DNA of 64,000 bases, taken from DASUKM01 sp036278735. GTDB lineage: Bacteria > Acidobacteriota > Vicinamibacteria > Vicinamibacterales > 2-12-FULL-66-21. The position numbers were made by a program, and so were the translations under genes. The stretch spans positions 74,871-138,870 of the forward strand of contig DASUKM010000028.1 in the NCBI GenBank assembly GCA_036278735.1. The letters are read 5' to 3'. Of this stretch, positions 8,459 through 17,033 are shown piece by piece. The first letter of the stretch is position 1. Each line of letters starts with the position of its first letter. Under the pieces are notes generated by a model that made no database searches, was not told where the DNA came from, and saw nothing but the letters and a program-made list of their open reading frames with translations.

Positions 8459-9004
8459 CTACAACAGCCCCGGGTACGTGACCCCGCCGCGCTCTACCCG
8501 CGCGAACTCGCTCAGACGATGGGGTTTAGCCTCGGCGGCCGAGAGGATGTGGCAGACCGGCACACCGCGCGCGAGAAGTGCATCCGCCAGCAACTGGCGG
8601 TGACACTGCCACCAGACCGCTTCCGCGCACATCACCGCCGCCGGGGCGTGGCCGGCAAAGGCCAGAAAGTCGTCGACCCCACGCGCGAACGCGGGCGTCT
8701 GCATGTAGTCGGCATAGCCGCGAAAGCTCGGATGCCGCCAGCCGGTATTGATCGAATCGGCGCGCGGCGTGCGCCGGCCACCCAGGGCGGGGAAATGGCG
8801 GTACTGGATCCCATTCGTCGCCAGAAACGCGGACAACGACTCCCGGCCGAAGTGCGGGTGGCGCCGCGAGCCCGGGAACGTCCGGATGTCGGCGAGCCGC
8901 TCGACGCCGTGCGCCCGCAGGAGCGCCAGAAACTCGTCCTGCGTCCGCGTCGAGTGCCCGATGGTGAACACGCGGCACGCCGGGGGCGGCGTGGCGGGCG
9001 TCAT
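8459..9004 (-). CDS. DUF488 family protein
   Basis: 181 residues with the DUF488 hallmarks: VFTIGHSTRTQDEFLALL at the start, DIRTFPGSRRHPHF, then Y-R-H-F-P-A-L-G-G-R, and a late Cys/His region MCAEAVWWQCHRQLLA. Biochemical role is unsettled. It overlaps the AddA-like helicase gene by an ATGA junction and so is the last gene of that operon, hinting at a nucleic-acid-linked role, but that is inference. Confidence 0.88.
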   Translation of the reverse strand: MTPATPPPACRVFTIGHSTRTQDEFLALLRAHGVERLADIRTFPGSRRHPHFGRESLSAFLATNGIQYRHFPALGGRRTPRADSINTGWRHPSFRGYADYMQTPAFARGVDDFLAFAGHAPAAVMCAEAVWWQCHRQLLADALLARGVPVCHILSAAEAKPHRLSEFARVERGGVTYPGLL

Positions 9005-12000
9005 GGGTAGATCAGCCTCGATTCGATACGGGCACCGGGAAACAGGCGACTAGCCGCCTCGGCGTAGATCGCGGCCTGGGCATCATGCGCGGCGCGGGGC
9101 TGTCCGGTCTTGAACTCGACCACCACCACGGAGTCGTCGGGCCGGACGACGAGGCAATCGATCGTGCCGCGAAGAATGACCGGAGGCGTCCGCTCGAGGC
9201 GCAGCGAGAAGGGCACTTCGTGCAGACAGTCGCCCGACGCGAGCAGCGCGCACACATCCGAACGCGCCCGCAGCGTGCCGTAAATGGCCGTCGCGCGTGC
9301 GATGGCGTCCTCGACGTCGTCGACCGACGCGCGCTCATCCGGACGGACCAGCCAGTCGACCGTCCCGAGTCCTCCAGCTTCGGCCCGTCGGGCCTCGAAC
9401 TGGAACAGCCGGTGCACCAGCGTCCCGATCAGCGAAGCGCTGTCGGACGCCGTCGGGATCGCCGGCTCGGCCGATCCGGCCAGCCACTGGGTGACCGACA
9501 TCGCCTCGACGTCGGGCGGGTCTTCCACGATTCGAAAATTGCTCTCGGCGGTCGAGGGGATCGCGGGAGTCCCCGCCGGCGCGCAAGATTCGATTGCGGC
9601 GACGCGGCACACGCGAAACGCGTGCGCACGGTCCGGCGCTGGCACCCATGGCAGCGTCTGCTCCGCACCGGCCGCGGCCGCAAAGAGCTCCTGCAGCGAC
9701 GCGGGCAGCACCTCTCCGAGGCTGCCCGGCCCCGGAGCCATGGCCCCGTTCTTGAGCAGCGAGGCCAGGTACAGCCGATCGCGGGCGCGCGTCAACGCGA
9801 CATACAGCAGCCGCTTCGTTTCCTCCTGCTCGCGCGCGCGCTCTTCCTGGTCGTCTTCGGAGACGAACGGGCCGATCGACACCGAGTCGTCCGCCAGCCG
9901 CACGGGACGGGGCGGTCCGGTTGCGCCCTTGGCGACGTTCACGACGAAGACGATCGGAAACTCGAGGCCTTTGGCGGCGTGCACCGTCATCAGATTCACC
10001 GCCTCGATGGCCTCGAGCACGGCGTTCGACTCGTCGCCGGCGGTCAGCGCGGCCAGGTCCTCGGCAATCCGGGCGAAGGTCGCGTACCCGCGGTTCTGGA
10101 TGCGGCGGATCAGCCCGCGCATCTTCTTGAGATTCTCCCAGCCCTGCTGCCGGCGGGGCCCGCGCAGCTCGTAGGCGTACGCGCTTTCGACGAGGATCCG
10201 CTCGAGCAGCTCCGCGGGCGGGATCCGATCCACGAGGGGCAGCCACCGGCGAACCGCCGTGCGCGCCCGATCCAGTGCGGCGCGATCGTCGTGGGCCAGC
10301 GCATCGATGGCCGCCGGGGCCGCCACGTCGACGAGCGCGCGGGCGAGCGACGGCGCCAACGCCGCCGACGCGGTGTCCGACAGCCTGATGAAGCGGGATC
10401 GCAGGAAGGCCGCGGTGCGCAGATCGGACGAGGGATCCGCGAGAAAGCGGATGAGCGCCAGCGCGTCCTTGATCTCGTCGGCGTCGAAGAAGCCGAGGCC
10501 TTTGTACACGTACGTCGGGATGCCGTGCGCCTCGAGCGCGGCTTCGAATTCGCGATGGCTCGCGCGGGATCGGAACAGGATCGCGACATCGCCGGGGCGC
10601 GCCCGGCGCGCGATGCCGCTCTGGCGATCGCGCACGTCGTCTTCGCGCAGGATCCGGGCAATCTCGCCGGCGACGATCGCCGCACACGCCTCGGGGGTCT
10701 CCGCGACGGCGATCCCCAGCACCGGCACCTCGTGCGGCGGCTGCGGCGCCACGGGAAAGCGATCGCGTTCGCCGTACCGGAAGGCGTCGTCGCGCGCGGC
10801 CCCTGCGCCTATCTGTTCGAAGAGGTCGTTCACGAACGCGAGCAGCGGCGGCACGGCGCGAAGGCTGCGCGTGATCGATCGACGCGCCCCGCGTCCCGGC
10901 CGCAGCCCTTCGATGTAGTCGGCGGCGCGCGGCAGCACCGACACGTCGGCGTCGCGGAAGCGGTAAATCGATTGCTTGCGGTCGCCGACGACGAAGATCG
11001 ACGTGTCGCCGCCCGTGCCCGCCCCTTCGCCCCAGGCCTTGATGAGCAGCGACACCAGCTCCCACTGCTTGCGGCTCGTGTCCTGGAACTCGTCGACGAG
11101 CACGTGCTGGTACCGGTTCTCGAGCTGGAAGCGGCTCTGCGAAAATTCGTCCATCCGCCGGAGGAGCAGGACGGCGCGCTCGAGCACGCCGGAGAAATCG
11201 ATCACGGCCCGCTCGTCGAGCGCGGCCTCGTACTGCTTCTGCGCGATCGCGAACATCTTCCGGACGCCGCGCGCCAGCACGACGTTCAGATCCCGCGCGA
11301 AGCGGTGCAGCGCTTCCGCGACCGGCGCGCTCAGCGCCACGACGGCGGCGCGATGCCGGCGGGCCGCCGCGGCGCTGGGGTAGTCCTGCGCCCTGTAGGG
11401 CGCCAGGCTGCGGTCCGACTGGCGCGGGGTGCCGTCCGCCCGCAGAAAATGCGCGGCGACACGGTCCATCAGCGCGCGGGTGGACGCGTCGTCTTCGGCG
11501 CCAGCCGGCAGGGCGCGCAGGTCGCGCGCGAGCCGCTGGAAGCGCGGGTGCGCGAGAGGCCCGTCGGCGAGCCAGGCCGTCAGCCCGCCGGGGATCCCGG
11601 CCAGCAGACCCTGGAGCGACTCGCGGGCCGCGCGGCACACGTCGCCAGCGGTGAGCCCGGCGGGCCCGCGGGCCAGGAAGGCGTCGAGCACGTCCCACGC
11701 CACGAGCCGCCGTTCGAGCAGATGCGCGAGCCCCTCGCGCGCCCGGTTGATCCCGAGCTGCGCGAGCACGAGCGCGAAATCCGGATCGCTTCGCGCCCCC
11801 GCCGTGAAGATGCGCAGCGATCGATCGAGCGCCAGCTCGACGAGGGACGGCACCTGCGTTTCGTCCGCCAGATCGAAGCCGGGATCGACGTCCGCTTCGA
11901 GCGGAAACTCGCGAAGCAGCGAGAGGCAGAAGGCGTCGATCGTGCTGACCTGGATATCGGCGAGCCGGTCGCGCAGCTCCGCCCAGCGCCGCTGGTCGAA

Positions 12001-12258
12001 GACGGAACCATCCGCGGCGCGGCGCAGCTCGCGCAGGATCCGCTCCCGCATTTCGGCGGCCGCCTTGCGGGTGAACGTGATCGCCAGCACGTTGGCGGGA
12101 TCGACGCCGCGCCGCATCAGATTGACGTAGCGCGCCACGAGCACGCTCGTCTTCCCGGTGCCGGCCGACGCCTCGAGCACGACGTTCTGCTCGGGGTCGA
12201 CGGCAAACCGGCGCGCGCGCTCGTCGGCGTCGATCGCCGCCGTCGACGGATCATTCAT
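9001..12258 (-). CDS. addA: AddA-like ATP-dependent helicase-nuclease (UvrD/Rep family)
   Basis: 1085 residues. Superfamily 1 helicase with Walker A ASAGTGKTSVL at residues 30-40, motif II-type VDEFQDTS, and FVVGDRKQSIYRFRDAD. The C-terminal PD-(D/E)XK nuclease shows RGTIDCLVV...VVVVEFKTGQ near residue 1050. With the adjacent PD-(D/E)XK protein it forms an AddAB-type double-strand-break resection complex, the counterpart of RecBCD, in the cytoplasm. The ATG lies inside the 3' end of the addB-like gene (8-nt overlap). No RecC-like third gene is present, which favours AddAB. AddA rather than a generic UvrD is inferred from the nuclease tail and partner. Confidence 0.85.
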   Translation of the reverse strand: MNDPSTAAIDADERARRFAVDPEQNVVLEASAGTGKTSVLVARYVNLMRRGVDPANVLAITFTRKAAAEMRERILRELRRAADGSVFDQRRWAELRDRLADIQVSTIDAFCLSLLREFPLEADVDPGFDLADETQVPSLVELALDRSLRIFTAGARSDPDFALVLAQLGINRAREGLAHLLERRLVAWDVLDAFLARGPAGLTAGDVCRAARESLQGLLAGIPGGLTAWLADGPLAHPRFQRLARDLRALPAGAEDDASTRALMDRVAAHFLRADGTPRQSDRSLAPYRAQDYPSAAAARRHRAAVVALSAPVAEALHRFARDLNVVLARGVRKMFAIAQKQYEAALDERAVIDFSGVLERAVLLLRRMDEFSQSRFQLENRYQHVLVDEFQDTSRKQWELVSLLIKAWGEGAGTGGDTSIFVVGDRKQSIYRFRDADVSVLPRAADYIEGLRPGRGARRSITRSLRAVPPLLAFVNDLFEQIGAGAARDDAFRYGERDRFPVAPQPPHEVPVLGIAVAETPEACAAIVAGEIARILREDDVRDRQSGIARRARPGDVAILFRSRASHREFEAALEAHGIPTYVYKGLGFFDADEIKDALALIRFLADPSSDLRTAAFLRSRFIRLSDTASAALAPSLARALVDVAAPAAIDALAHDDRAALDRARTAVRRWLPLVDRIPPAELLERILVESAYAYELRGPRRQQGWENLKKMRGLIRRIQNRGYATFARIAEDLAALTAGDESNAVLEAIEAVNLMTVHAAKGLEFPIVFVVNVAKGATGPPRPVRLADDSVSIGPFVSEDDQEERAREQEETKRLLYVALTRARDRLYLASLLKNGAMAPGPGSLGEVLPASLQELFAAAAGAEQTLPWVPAPDRAHAFRVCRVAAIESCAPAGTPAIPSTAESNFRIVEDPPDVEAMSVTQWLAGSAEPAIPTASDSASLIGTLVHRLFQFEARRAEAGGLGTVDWLVRPDERASVDDVEDAIARATAIYGTLRARSDVCALLASGDCLHEVPFSLRLERTPPVILRGTIDCLVVRPDDSVVVVEFKTGQPRAAHDAQAAIYAEAASRLFPGARIESRLIYP

Positions 12259-15175
12259 CGCCCACGTAATCCTTCCGGCACACGGCCGAATACGCGCACC
12301 ACGTGCAGCGGTACGGCTCCTCGGGCCGCACCGGGAAGTCGCCGCGCTCGATCGCCTCGACCGCCGCGACGAGGCGCCGGCCCCCCTCGTCGAGCGCCGT
12401 GCCCACTTTGTCTCCGTCGGCCAGCGGCGTGAACGGCTTCCCCTTGAAGGCGACGTACCCCGCGATCGACACCTTCCACGCGCGGCCGTGCCGTCCCGCG
12501 AGCGCCTGCTCGGCGGCAACCCCGTAGACCGGCAGTTGCAGGGCGCGCTTGCGATCCGGCGCCCGCCCCAGCTTGTAGTCGATGACGCGCAGCGTGCCGT
12601 CGGCGAGCAGATCGATCCGATCCGCCTTTGACCGGATCTCGACCGGACGGATCCCCTCGCCGGTCGTGAACGCGAAGGTCCCCGTCAACTGATGCTCGAG
12701 CAGCCGCTCGACGACATCGATGGGCTGTTCGGCCTCGAATCCGAACGCGCGATCCGCAAGGCCGGAGGCCGCCGCCGAACCCAGCAGGAACGTGCGCTCG
12801 AGCGCACGGTCGGCCTCGGGCAGCCGCGCGAGATGGACCTCGGCGATCTCCGCAAACAACGACGCCGCGACGTCCACGTTCGCGAGCGTGATCGCCCCAT
12901 GTCCGGCTCGCTGCCATGCTTCGAAAAACGCGCAGAAGACCTCGTGCACCAACTGCCCGCGTTCGAGCGGCGTCAGCCAGCCTTCCTCCTCGCGCTCTTC
13001 GGGCAGCGCCAGCACGCGGCTCGCGTAGTACTTGAACGGGCATTCGAGGTAGCGCTCGACGTAGCTGATGCCGTAGGCGACGGCCGGCTGCGAATCGGTC
13101 TGCCCATGGAATCTCGCGGCGTCGAACGCCGGCAGGCGGCGTCGCGTGCCCAGCCAGGCCGCGGCCTCCGGCTCGAGGGCGGAGGGGTCGACGGGCTCGT
13201 CGGCGAGTGCTTCGTGGACGAAGATGCGACAGGTGGAAGCGATCTCGGGGCGCTCGACCGGCAGCCCGGCCGCCATCGCCTCCTCCGCGAACGCCGACGG
13301 CAACACCATCGCGTCGTCTTCGAGCGTGAAGCCGGAGAGCGAGACGCGACGGCGTGGCAGCCGCAGCAGGTCCTGGAACGCCGCGCGTGCCCCGGCCCGC
13401 CGATCCTTCTCGTCCGGCCACCCGAGCGGCGACAGCAGCGACGGCGGAAAAAAGATGCTGCGCGCGGCCCGTTCAGGCCAGTCCTGTTCGACGAGCCCGA
13501 CGATGCGCAGATCGTCGACGTCGGCGTACGCCGCGGCGCGCGCGTCCAGCAGCCGCACGCCGCGCTGCCCCGTCGTCTCGCCGAACGTCTGCCCTTCGAT
13601 CCAGCGACGTACGCTGTTGGCCAGGTCGGCGATCGACCAGGGATCGTCGTGGTAGGCGGCGTGGGCGTCGCGAAGCTGCTGAAGCGCCGACACAATCGCG
13701 GCGCGCGCCCGGACGTGCCGGGCGGCGATCGCGGCCGTCGCTTCGTCGGACGGATCCGGCGGCGCGCGGCGCTCGTGCGCCGAGATGAATTCGAGCAGCC
13801 GCTGAATCTGCGCCGACGGACGAGCCTCGCGCAGCGGCTCGAGCTCCGCCGCAATCGACGAGCAGACGGTCAACGCGCGCGCGGCCGCCGCATTCTCGAG
13901 GCCGGCGAGGCGCTCGGCGCCGCCGAGATACTTCTGTTTCACGAGCGCGCGGTCGAGCGCGGCGATATCGGATCGCGTCAGGGGACGGCCGTCCGCCTCG
14001 AAGACGAAATGCGGCGAGCGGAGCAACTGCAGCAGCGAGCGCCGATTGAATCCCGATGTGACGCACGCGAAGAGCAGATCGACGGCCGCGGCAAACGGCT
14101 CGGCCGCCAGCGGCAGCGCGTCGAGCGCCTGATAGGGGATGCGGGCGTCGCCGAACACCTGGCGCGCCAGGTACAAGTAGGGAAGGGGACGCTGAAACAC
14201 CACTGCCCGGCGGTCCAGCCGCGTCGCGCCCGCGCGGTCCGCTTTGACCGCCCGCGCGACCTCGACGAGCTCCTCCTCGCGATCGCGGCACACGAACACG
14301 GCCTGAGCCGGCGGCGCCACCAGGATGGGGTCAGATCTTGTTTCGTGCATCGCCGCGCCAGGCATGTCCGCCGCGCGCACCTCGTCGATGCCCGGCAGCA
14401 GGTCGTGCACGCGCTCGTAGTACCCGGACGCCAGCATGGCCTCGGTCGCGACGACGTCGAGACGCGCAAGGCGCGGCAGCCGCGCGAGCAGGTCGAAATC
14501 GGCACGCCAGAGGCCGCTGCGATCCGCCGCCTGGTCGGCGACGGTCACGATCGCGTGTTCGTAGGTCGGCGACTCGGCGGCGAGCGCCAGCGCGCGCACC
14601 TGATGTTCGTCGAGGCGGCCGCTCTCGACGACGGCGCGTTCGAAAGCTGTGAAGGCGGCGGCGAGAAAACGCGTCTGGTGCAGCAGGCGCTCGGCGCCGT
14701 GGTCGGTGTCGGCGCTCGGCTCGAGCGCGCCGGTCAGGAGCCGGTCGAAGGTCGCCACCGTCCGGTTGTGCCGGCGCAGCTCGTCGTAGAGCGCGAGCAT
14801 GCCGGCCACGAGGCCGGCCCGCACCCGGAACGGCGGCCCGGCACCCGCCGCGCCAGCCTCCGCGGCCGCCCGCCGGAACAGCACCTCGCGATCGAACGGC
14901 GTCAGCAGCGGCGGCGCTCCGGGGAGCCGCTCATGAAGGCGGCGGTACAGTTCGTCGCGGGTGACGATGTCGGGGAGCACGAGCGCGGGACGGCTGGATC
15001 CGAGCAGCCGGCGTTCGAGCGTGCGGCGCAGTTCGCGGGCGGCGCCGTGCGACGGGACGATCGCGATCGTCTGCCTCGCCACGAGGGGAGAGGCGGGCAG
15101 GACGCTGGCGATCGCCCGATGAAAGGCCTGGAGATCGGGAACCCGCAGCAGGCGGGTCGTGCGCGGGGTGATCAC
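12251..15175 (-). CDS. addB: AddB-like PD-(D/E)XK nuclease / inactivated helicase subunit
   Basis: 974 residues. The C-terminal nuclease shows SKADRIDLLADGTLRVIDYK with Asp and Lys of the PD-(D/E)XK site. Four Cys likely bind a 4Fe-4S cluster: one in YLECPFKYYAS and three in RCTWCAYSAVC, as in AddB. The N-terminal region resembles an SF1 helicase that has lost its Walker A. A GTG start is chosen because it overlaps the upstream stop as GTGA; a longer reading only adds antisense of the neighbour. Partner of the AddA-like protein downstream in double-strand-break repair. Confidence 0.85.
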   Translation of the reverse strand: MITPRTTRLLRVPDLQAFHRAIASVLPASPLVARQTIAIVPSHGAARELRRTLERRLLGSSRPALVLPDIVTRDELYRRLHERLPGAPPLLTPFDREVLFRRAAAEAGAAGAGPPFRVRAGLVAGMLALYDELRRHNRTVATFDRLLTGALEPSADTDHGAERLLHQTRFLAAAFTAFERAVVESGRLDEHQVRALALAAESPTYEHAIVTVADQAADRSGLWRADFDLLARLPRLARLDVVATEAMLASGYYERVHDLLPGIDEVRAADMPGAAMHETRSDPILVAPPAQAVFVCRDREEELVEVARAVKADRAGATRLDRRAVVFQRPLPYLYLARQVFGDARIPYQALDALPLAAEPFAAAVDLLFACVTSGFNRRSLLQLLRSPHFVFEADGRPLTRSDIAALDRALVKQKYLGGAERLAGLENAAAARALTVCSSIAAELEPLREARPSAQIQRLLEFISAHERRAPPDPSDEATAAIAARHVRARAAIVSALQQLRDAHAAYHDDPWSIADLANSVRRWIEGQTFGETTGQRGVRLLDARAAAYADVDDLRIVGLVEQDWPERAARSIFFPPSLLSPLGWPDEKDRRAGARAAFQDLLRLPRRRVSLSGFTLEDDAMVLPSAFAEEAMAAGLPVERPEIASTCRIFVHEALADEPVDPSALEPEAAAWLGTRRRLPAFDAARFHGQTDSQPAVAYGISYVERYLECPFKYYASRVLALPEEREEEGWLTPLERGQLVHEVFCAFFEAWQRAGHGAITLANVDVAASLFAEIAEVHLARLPEADRALERTFLLGSAAASGLADRAFGFEAEQPIDVVERLLEHQLTGTFAFTTGEGIRPVEIRSKADRIDLLADGTLRVIDYKLGRAPDRKRALQLPVYGVAAEQALAGRHGRAWKVSIAGYVAFKGKPFTPLADGDKVGTALDEGGRRLVAAVEAIERGDFPVRPEEPYRCTWCAYSAVCRKDYVGDE

Positions 15176-16569
15176 TTCAGTTCGGGCCGCCTGGAGAGCC
15201 GTTCGAGCTCGCCTGTCGCGCGCTCGAACATCATCAACGCGCCGGAAGCGGCCGAGGCGGCATCCCACGCGGTGGCCATGTTGCCGGAAGCGATCGCACG
15301 CTGCCGCGCCGACGCGGCGCGCGCCGCCATCTGCATCGCGCTCGTGAGCAGCGTCTGCACGGTCGCCGCCTCGGCCGGCGGTCGCGTCAGCGCGAGCAGG
15401 CGTTCGCCGAGCGACGCGCGATCGGCGAGGCGCGCGAGGGCGCTCCGCGACGGTCCCGCCAGATCGCGGATGTCCTCGAGCGCACGGCGGCAGCCGCGCA
15501 GCAGGCCCGAGGGCTCCGCAATCGCCTTGCGGTACCGCCGGAGCTGCGCGCCGCTCGCCGCCCAGCGGTCGCGTTCGAGCCTCAGCCGGCGGGCCGCGGC
15601 GAGCCGGGAGTCGAGCAGCGAGAGCAGCGCCGAGTAGGCCTGCGGACGCTTGTGGCCCAGCCGGTCGTCGGTCCGGAGCGCACGCGCGATCAACTGCTGG
15701 AGCCCGCGGACGTCGGCGTCATGCGCTTTGTCCCGCGAGGAACGCGCCAGGTCTTTGGTCAGCGACGCATACGCCCGATCCGTCCGGTCTTCGATCTCGA
15801 TCTCGGACGAGACGCGCGCGCGCAACGGCGGCGCCCACCCCTCGTCGCGCACCTCCTTCAGCTCGTCGCCGACGGCGTGCAGCAGCGCGACGCGCTCGGT
15901 GGGCTCCGGCGTCAATGCAGCCACGCGCACCGCTTCCTCGAGGCGCTCCTGCTCGGTCGGCGCCGCGAGCAGCGGCACGGCCGGCGGCCCCGACGTCGTC
16001 GCCACGAAGCTCAGGTCGAAGCGCGTGCCGCCTGTCGCGGCGCGCGCCTCGGAGACGATCGAATCGAAGAGCCCCGCGAGCTGTGAAATGTCCGGCGCGC
16101 GGTAGCCGTAGTGATCCGCGGCCCACTGCATCAGGTTCTTCCGCGCTTCGGTGGCCATGGCCAGCCGGCGCTTCGGCTCGGGGGTCAGCGCTATCTCGTT
16201 GAGCACGCGCGCGACCTCGTTGGTGAGGAGCACGTAATCGTTGGGTCCGTCGGTCGCGGCGTACTCGGCCGCGCGCACCGCCTCGGCATAGTCGCCGGTG
16301 CGCTTCCAGTCGACCGACGATTCGGGGATGCTCACGAGCTGCAGCGTCGGGGCGTCTTTCGTGCCGCCAATCGGCAGCGAAAACACGACGCGATCGGTCA
16401 CGCGCGCAAACGTGCCGTAGCTGACGAGCGTCGAACCGTCGTGAAGGAAAATTCGATAGAGCGTCGGGGCGCCGCTCGGCGCCGCGGCCCCCGGCGCGCT
16501 GGAGAACAGGAGCAGGAGCAACGCCAGCAGCGCGGCGGCGCCCGGAGCCGTTCCCGCCTGCTTTGCCAT
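15172..16569 (-). CDS. Exported protein of unknown function
   Basis: 465 residues with a clear signal peptide (MAKQAGTAPGAAALLALLLLLF, cleavage probably after APGAAA). A short beta-rich domain follows (LYRIFLHDGSTLVSYGTFARV), then a long, charged, mostly helical region rich in Arg and Ala without zinc or catalytic motifs I can name. It is the first gene of a four-gene operon with the AddB-like, AddA-like and DUF488 genes, joined by GTGA. An exported protein leading a DNA-repair operon is unexpected; co-expression need not mean a shared function. Confidence 0.7.
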   Translation of the reverse strand: MAKQAGTAPGAAALLALLLLLFSSAPGAAAPSGAPTLYRIFLHDGSTLVSYGTFARVTDRVVFSLPIGGTKDAPTLQLVSIPESSVDWKRTGDYAEAVRAAEYAATDGPNDYVLLTNEVARVLNEIALTPEPKRRLAMATEARKNLMQWAADHYGYRAPDISQLAGLFDSIVSEARAATGGTRFDLSFVATTSGPPAVPLLAAPTEQERLEEAVRVAALTPEPTERVALLHAVGDELKEVRDEGWAPPLRARVSSEIEIEDRTDRAYASLTKDLARSSRDKAHDADVRGLQQLIARALRTDDRLGHKRPQAYSALLSLLDSRLAAARRLRLERDRWAASGAQLRRYRKAIAEPSGLLRGCRRALEDIRDLAGPSRSALARLADRASLGERLLALTRPPAEAATVQTLLTSAMQMAARAASARQRAIASGNMATAWDAASAASGALMMFERATGELERLSRRPELK

Positions 16570-16606
16570 GGAAGAACCTAGCCTAACAGATGCCGCGAAC
16601 CCGCGG

Positions 16607-16648
16607 TGTGGAAAACCTGTGGATGGATCGTGGAAACGCTGTGGAGAA
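16607..16648 (+). promoter_or_regulatory. Phased array of four DnaA-box-like sites
   Basis: Four 9-mers begin at 16607, 16618, 16629 and 16640, exactly 11 nt apart: TGTGGAAAA, TGTGGATGG, CGTGGAAAC and TGTGGAGAA. The first is a perfect match to the reverse complement of TTWTNCACA, the last has one mismatch, the middle two have two. An A2T9 tract follows 12 nt later, conspicuous in this GC-rich DNA. It lies in the ~200-nt gap upstream of the exported-protein/addBA operon. It could be a DnaA-regulated promoter, a DnaA-titration site or an unwinding-type element. Confidence 0.5.
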
Positions 16649-16738
16649 CCCGACAGGTCAATTTTTTTTTCGCGCGAACGTCTGGCCGGCACGGCCGGTG
16701 GGGTCCCCTGTGCATGCGTCTTCGACGGTTCTTTCGCC

Positions 16739-16766
16739 TTGCGCCCGTCGGCCAGCGCGCTAGAAT
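16739..16766 (+). promoter_or_regulatory. Sigma-70-type promoter upstream of the small protein/asparaginase genes
   Basis: TTGCGC (-35), 16-nt spacer, TAGAAT (-10). It would start transcription about 35-40 nt before the GTG start of the small protein gene, leaving room for the AGGA ribosome-binding sequence. Confidence 0.5.
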
Positions 16767-16809
16767 GCACGCTCCACCTCGCATCCAATCGCCACCAGGA
16801 ACGCGCGCC

Positions 16810-17025
16810 GTGAACGTGCATCGCTTCGAAGAAGTCATCAACGGTCGCGAGTACCTCATCGAGGTGTCCGCGGTCAGCGCCGGCCAATGGCGCGCCCAGA
16901 TCGCGCGGGTGCCCGGCGGGTCGCGCGCGCTGATGCCGTTCTACGGCCGCACTCCCGACGAAGCCGCGCAGCATCTCAGCCGCTGGCTCAGCCTGGCGCA
17001 CGGCAAGCCGATGCCTCGGGTATAG
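16810..17025 (+). CDS. Small conserved-looking protein
   Basis: 71 residues from a GTG (VNVHRFEEVINGREYLIEV), with a strong beta-rich N-half and a helical C-half (TPDEAAQHLSRWLSLAHG). The GTG is preferred over an ATG 15 codons upstream because that ATG overlaps the TAGAAT -10 box, while an AGGA sequence precedes the GTG. Layout resembles small DUF-type single-domain proteins that modify or bind nucleic acid, but I cannot name the family. The asparaginase gene starts 8 nt after its stop. Confidence 0.6.
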   Translation: MNVHRFEEVINGREYLIEVSAVSAGQWRAQIARVPGGSRALMPFYGRTPDEAAQHLSRWLSLAHGKPMPRV

Positions 17026-17033
17026 TGAGCGGC

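Noticed and set aside
9085..12432. 1115-residue open frame opposite the AddA-like gene
   Set aside because: Antisense shadow of a high-GC gene; composition (Arg/Gly/His-rich) and absence of motifs show it is not a protein.
12692..15637. 981-residue open frame opposite the AddB-like gene
   Set aside because: Same reason; the real gene on the other strand has a nuclease and Fe-S motifs.
16607..16670. The DnaA-box-like array as the chromosome origin
   Set aside because: No dnaA, dnaN, gyrB or partition genes nearby and only two good boxes; kept only as a candidate site.
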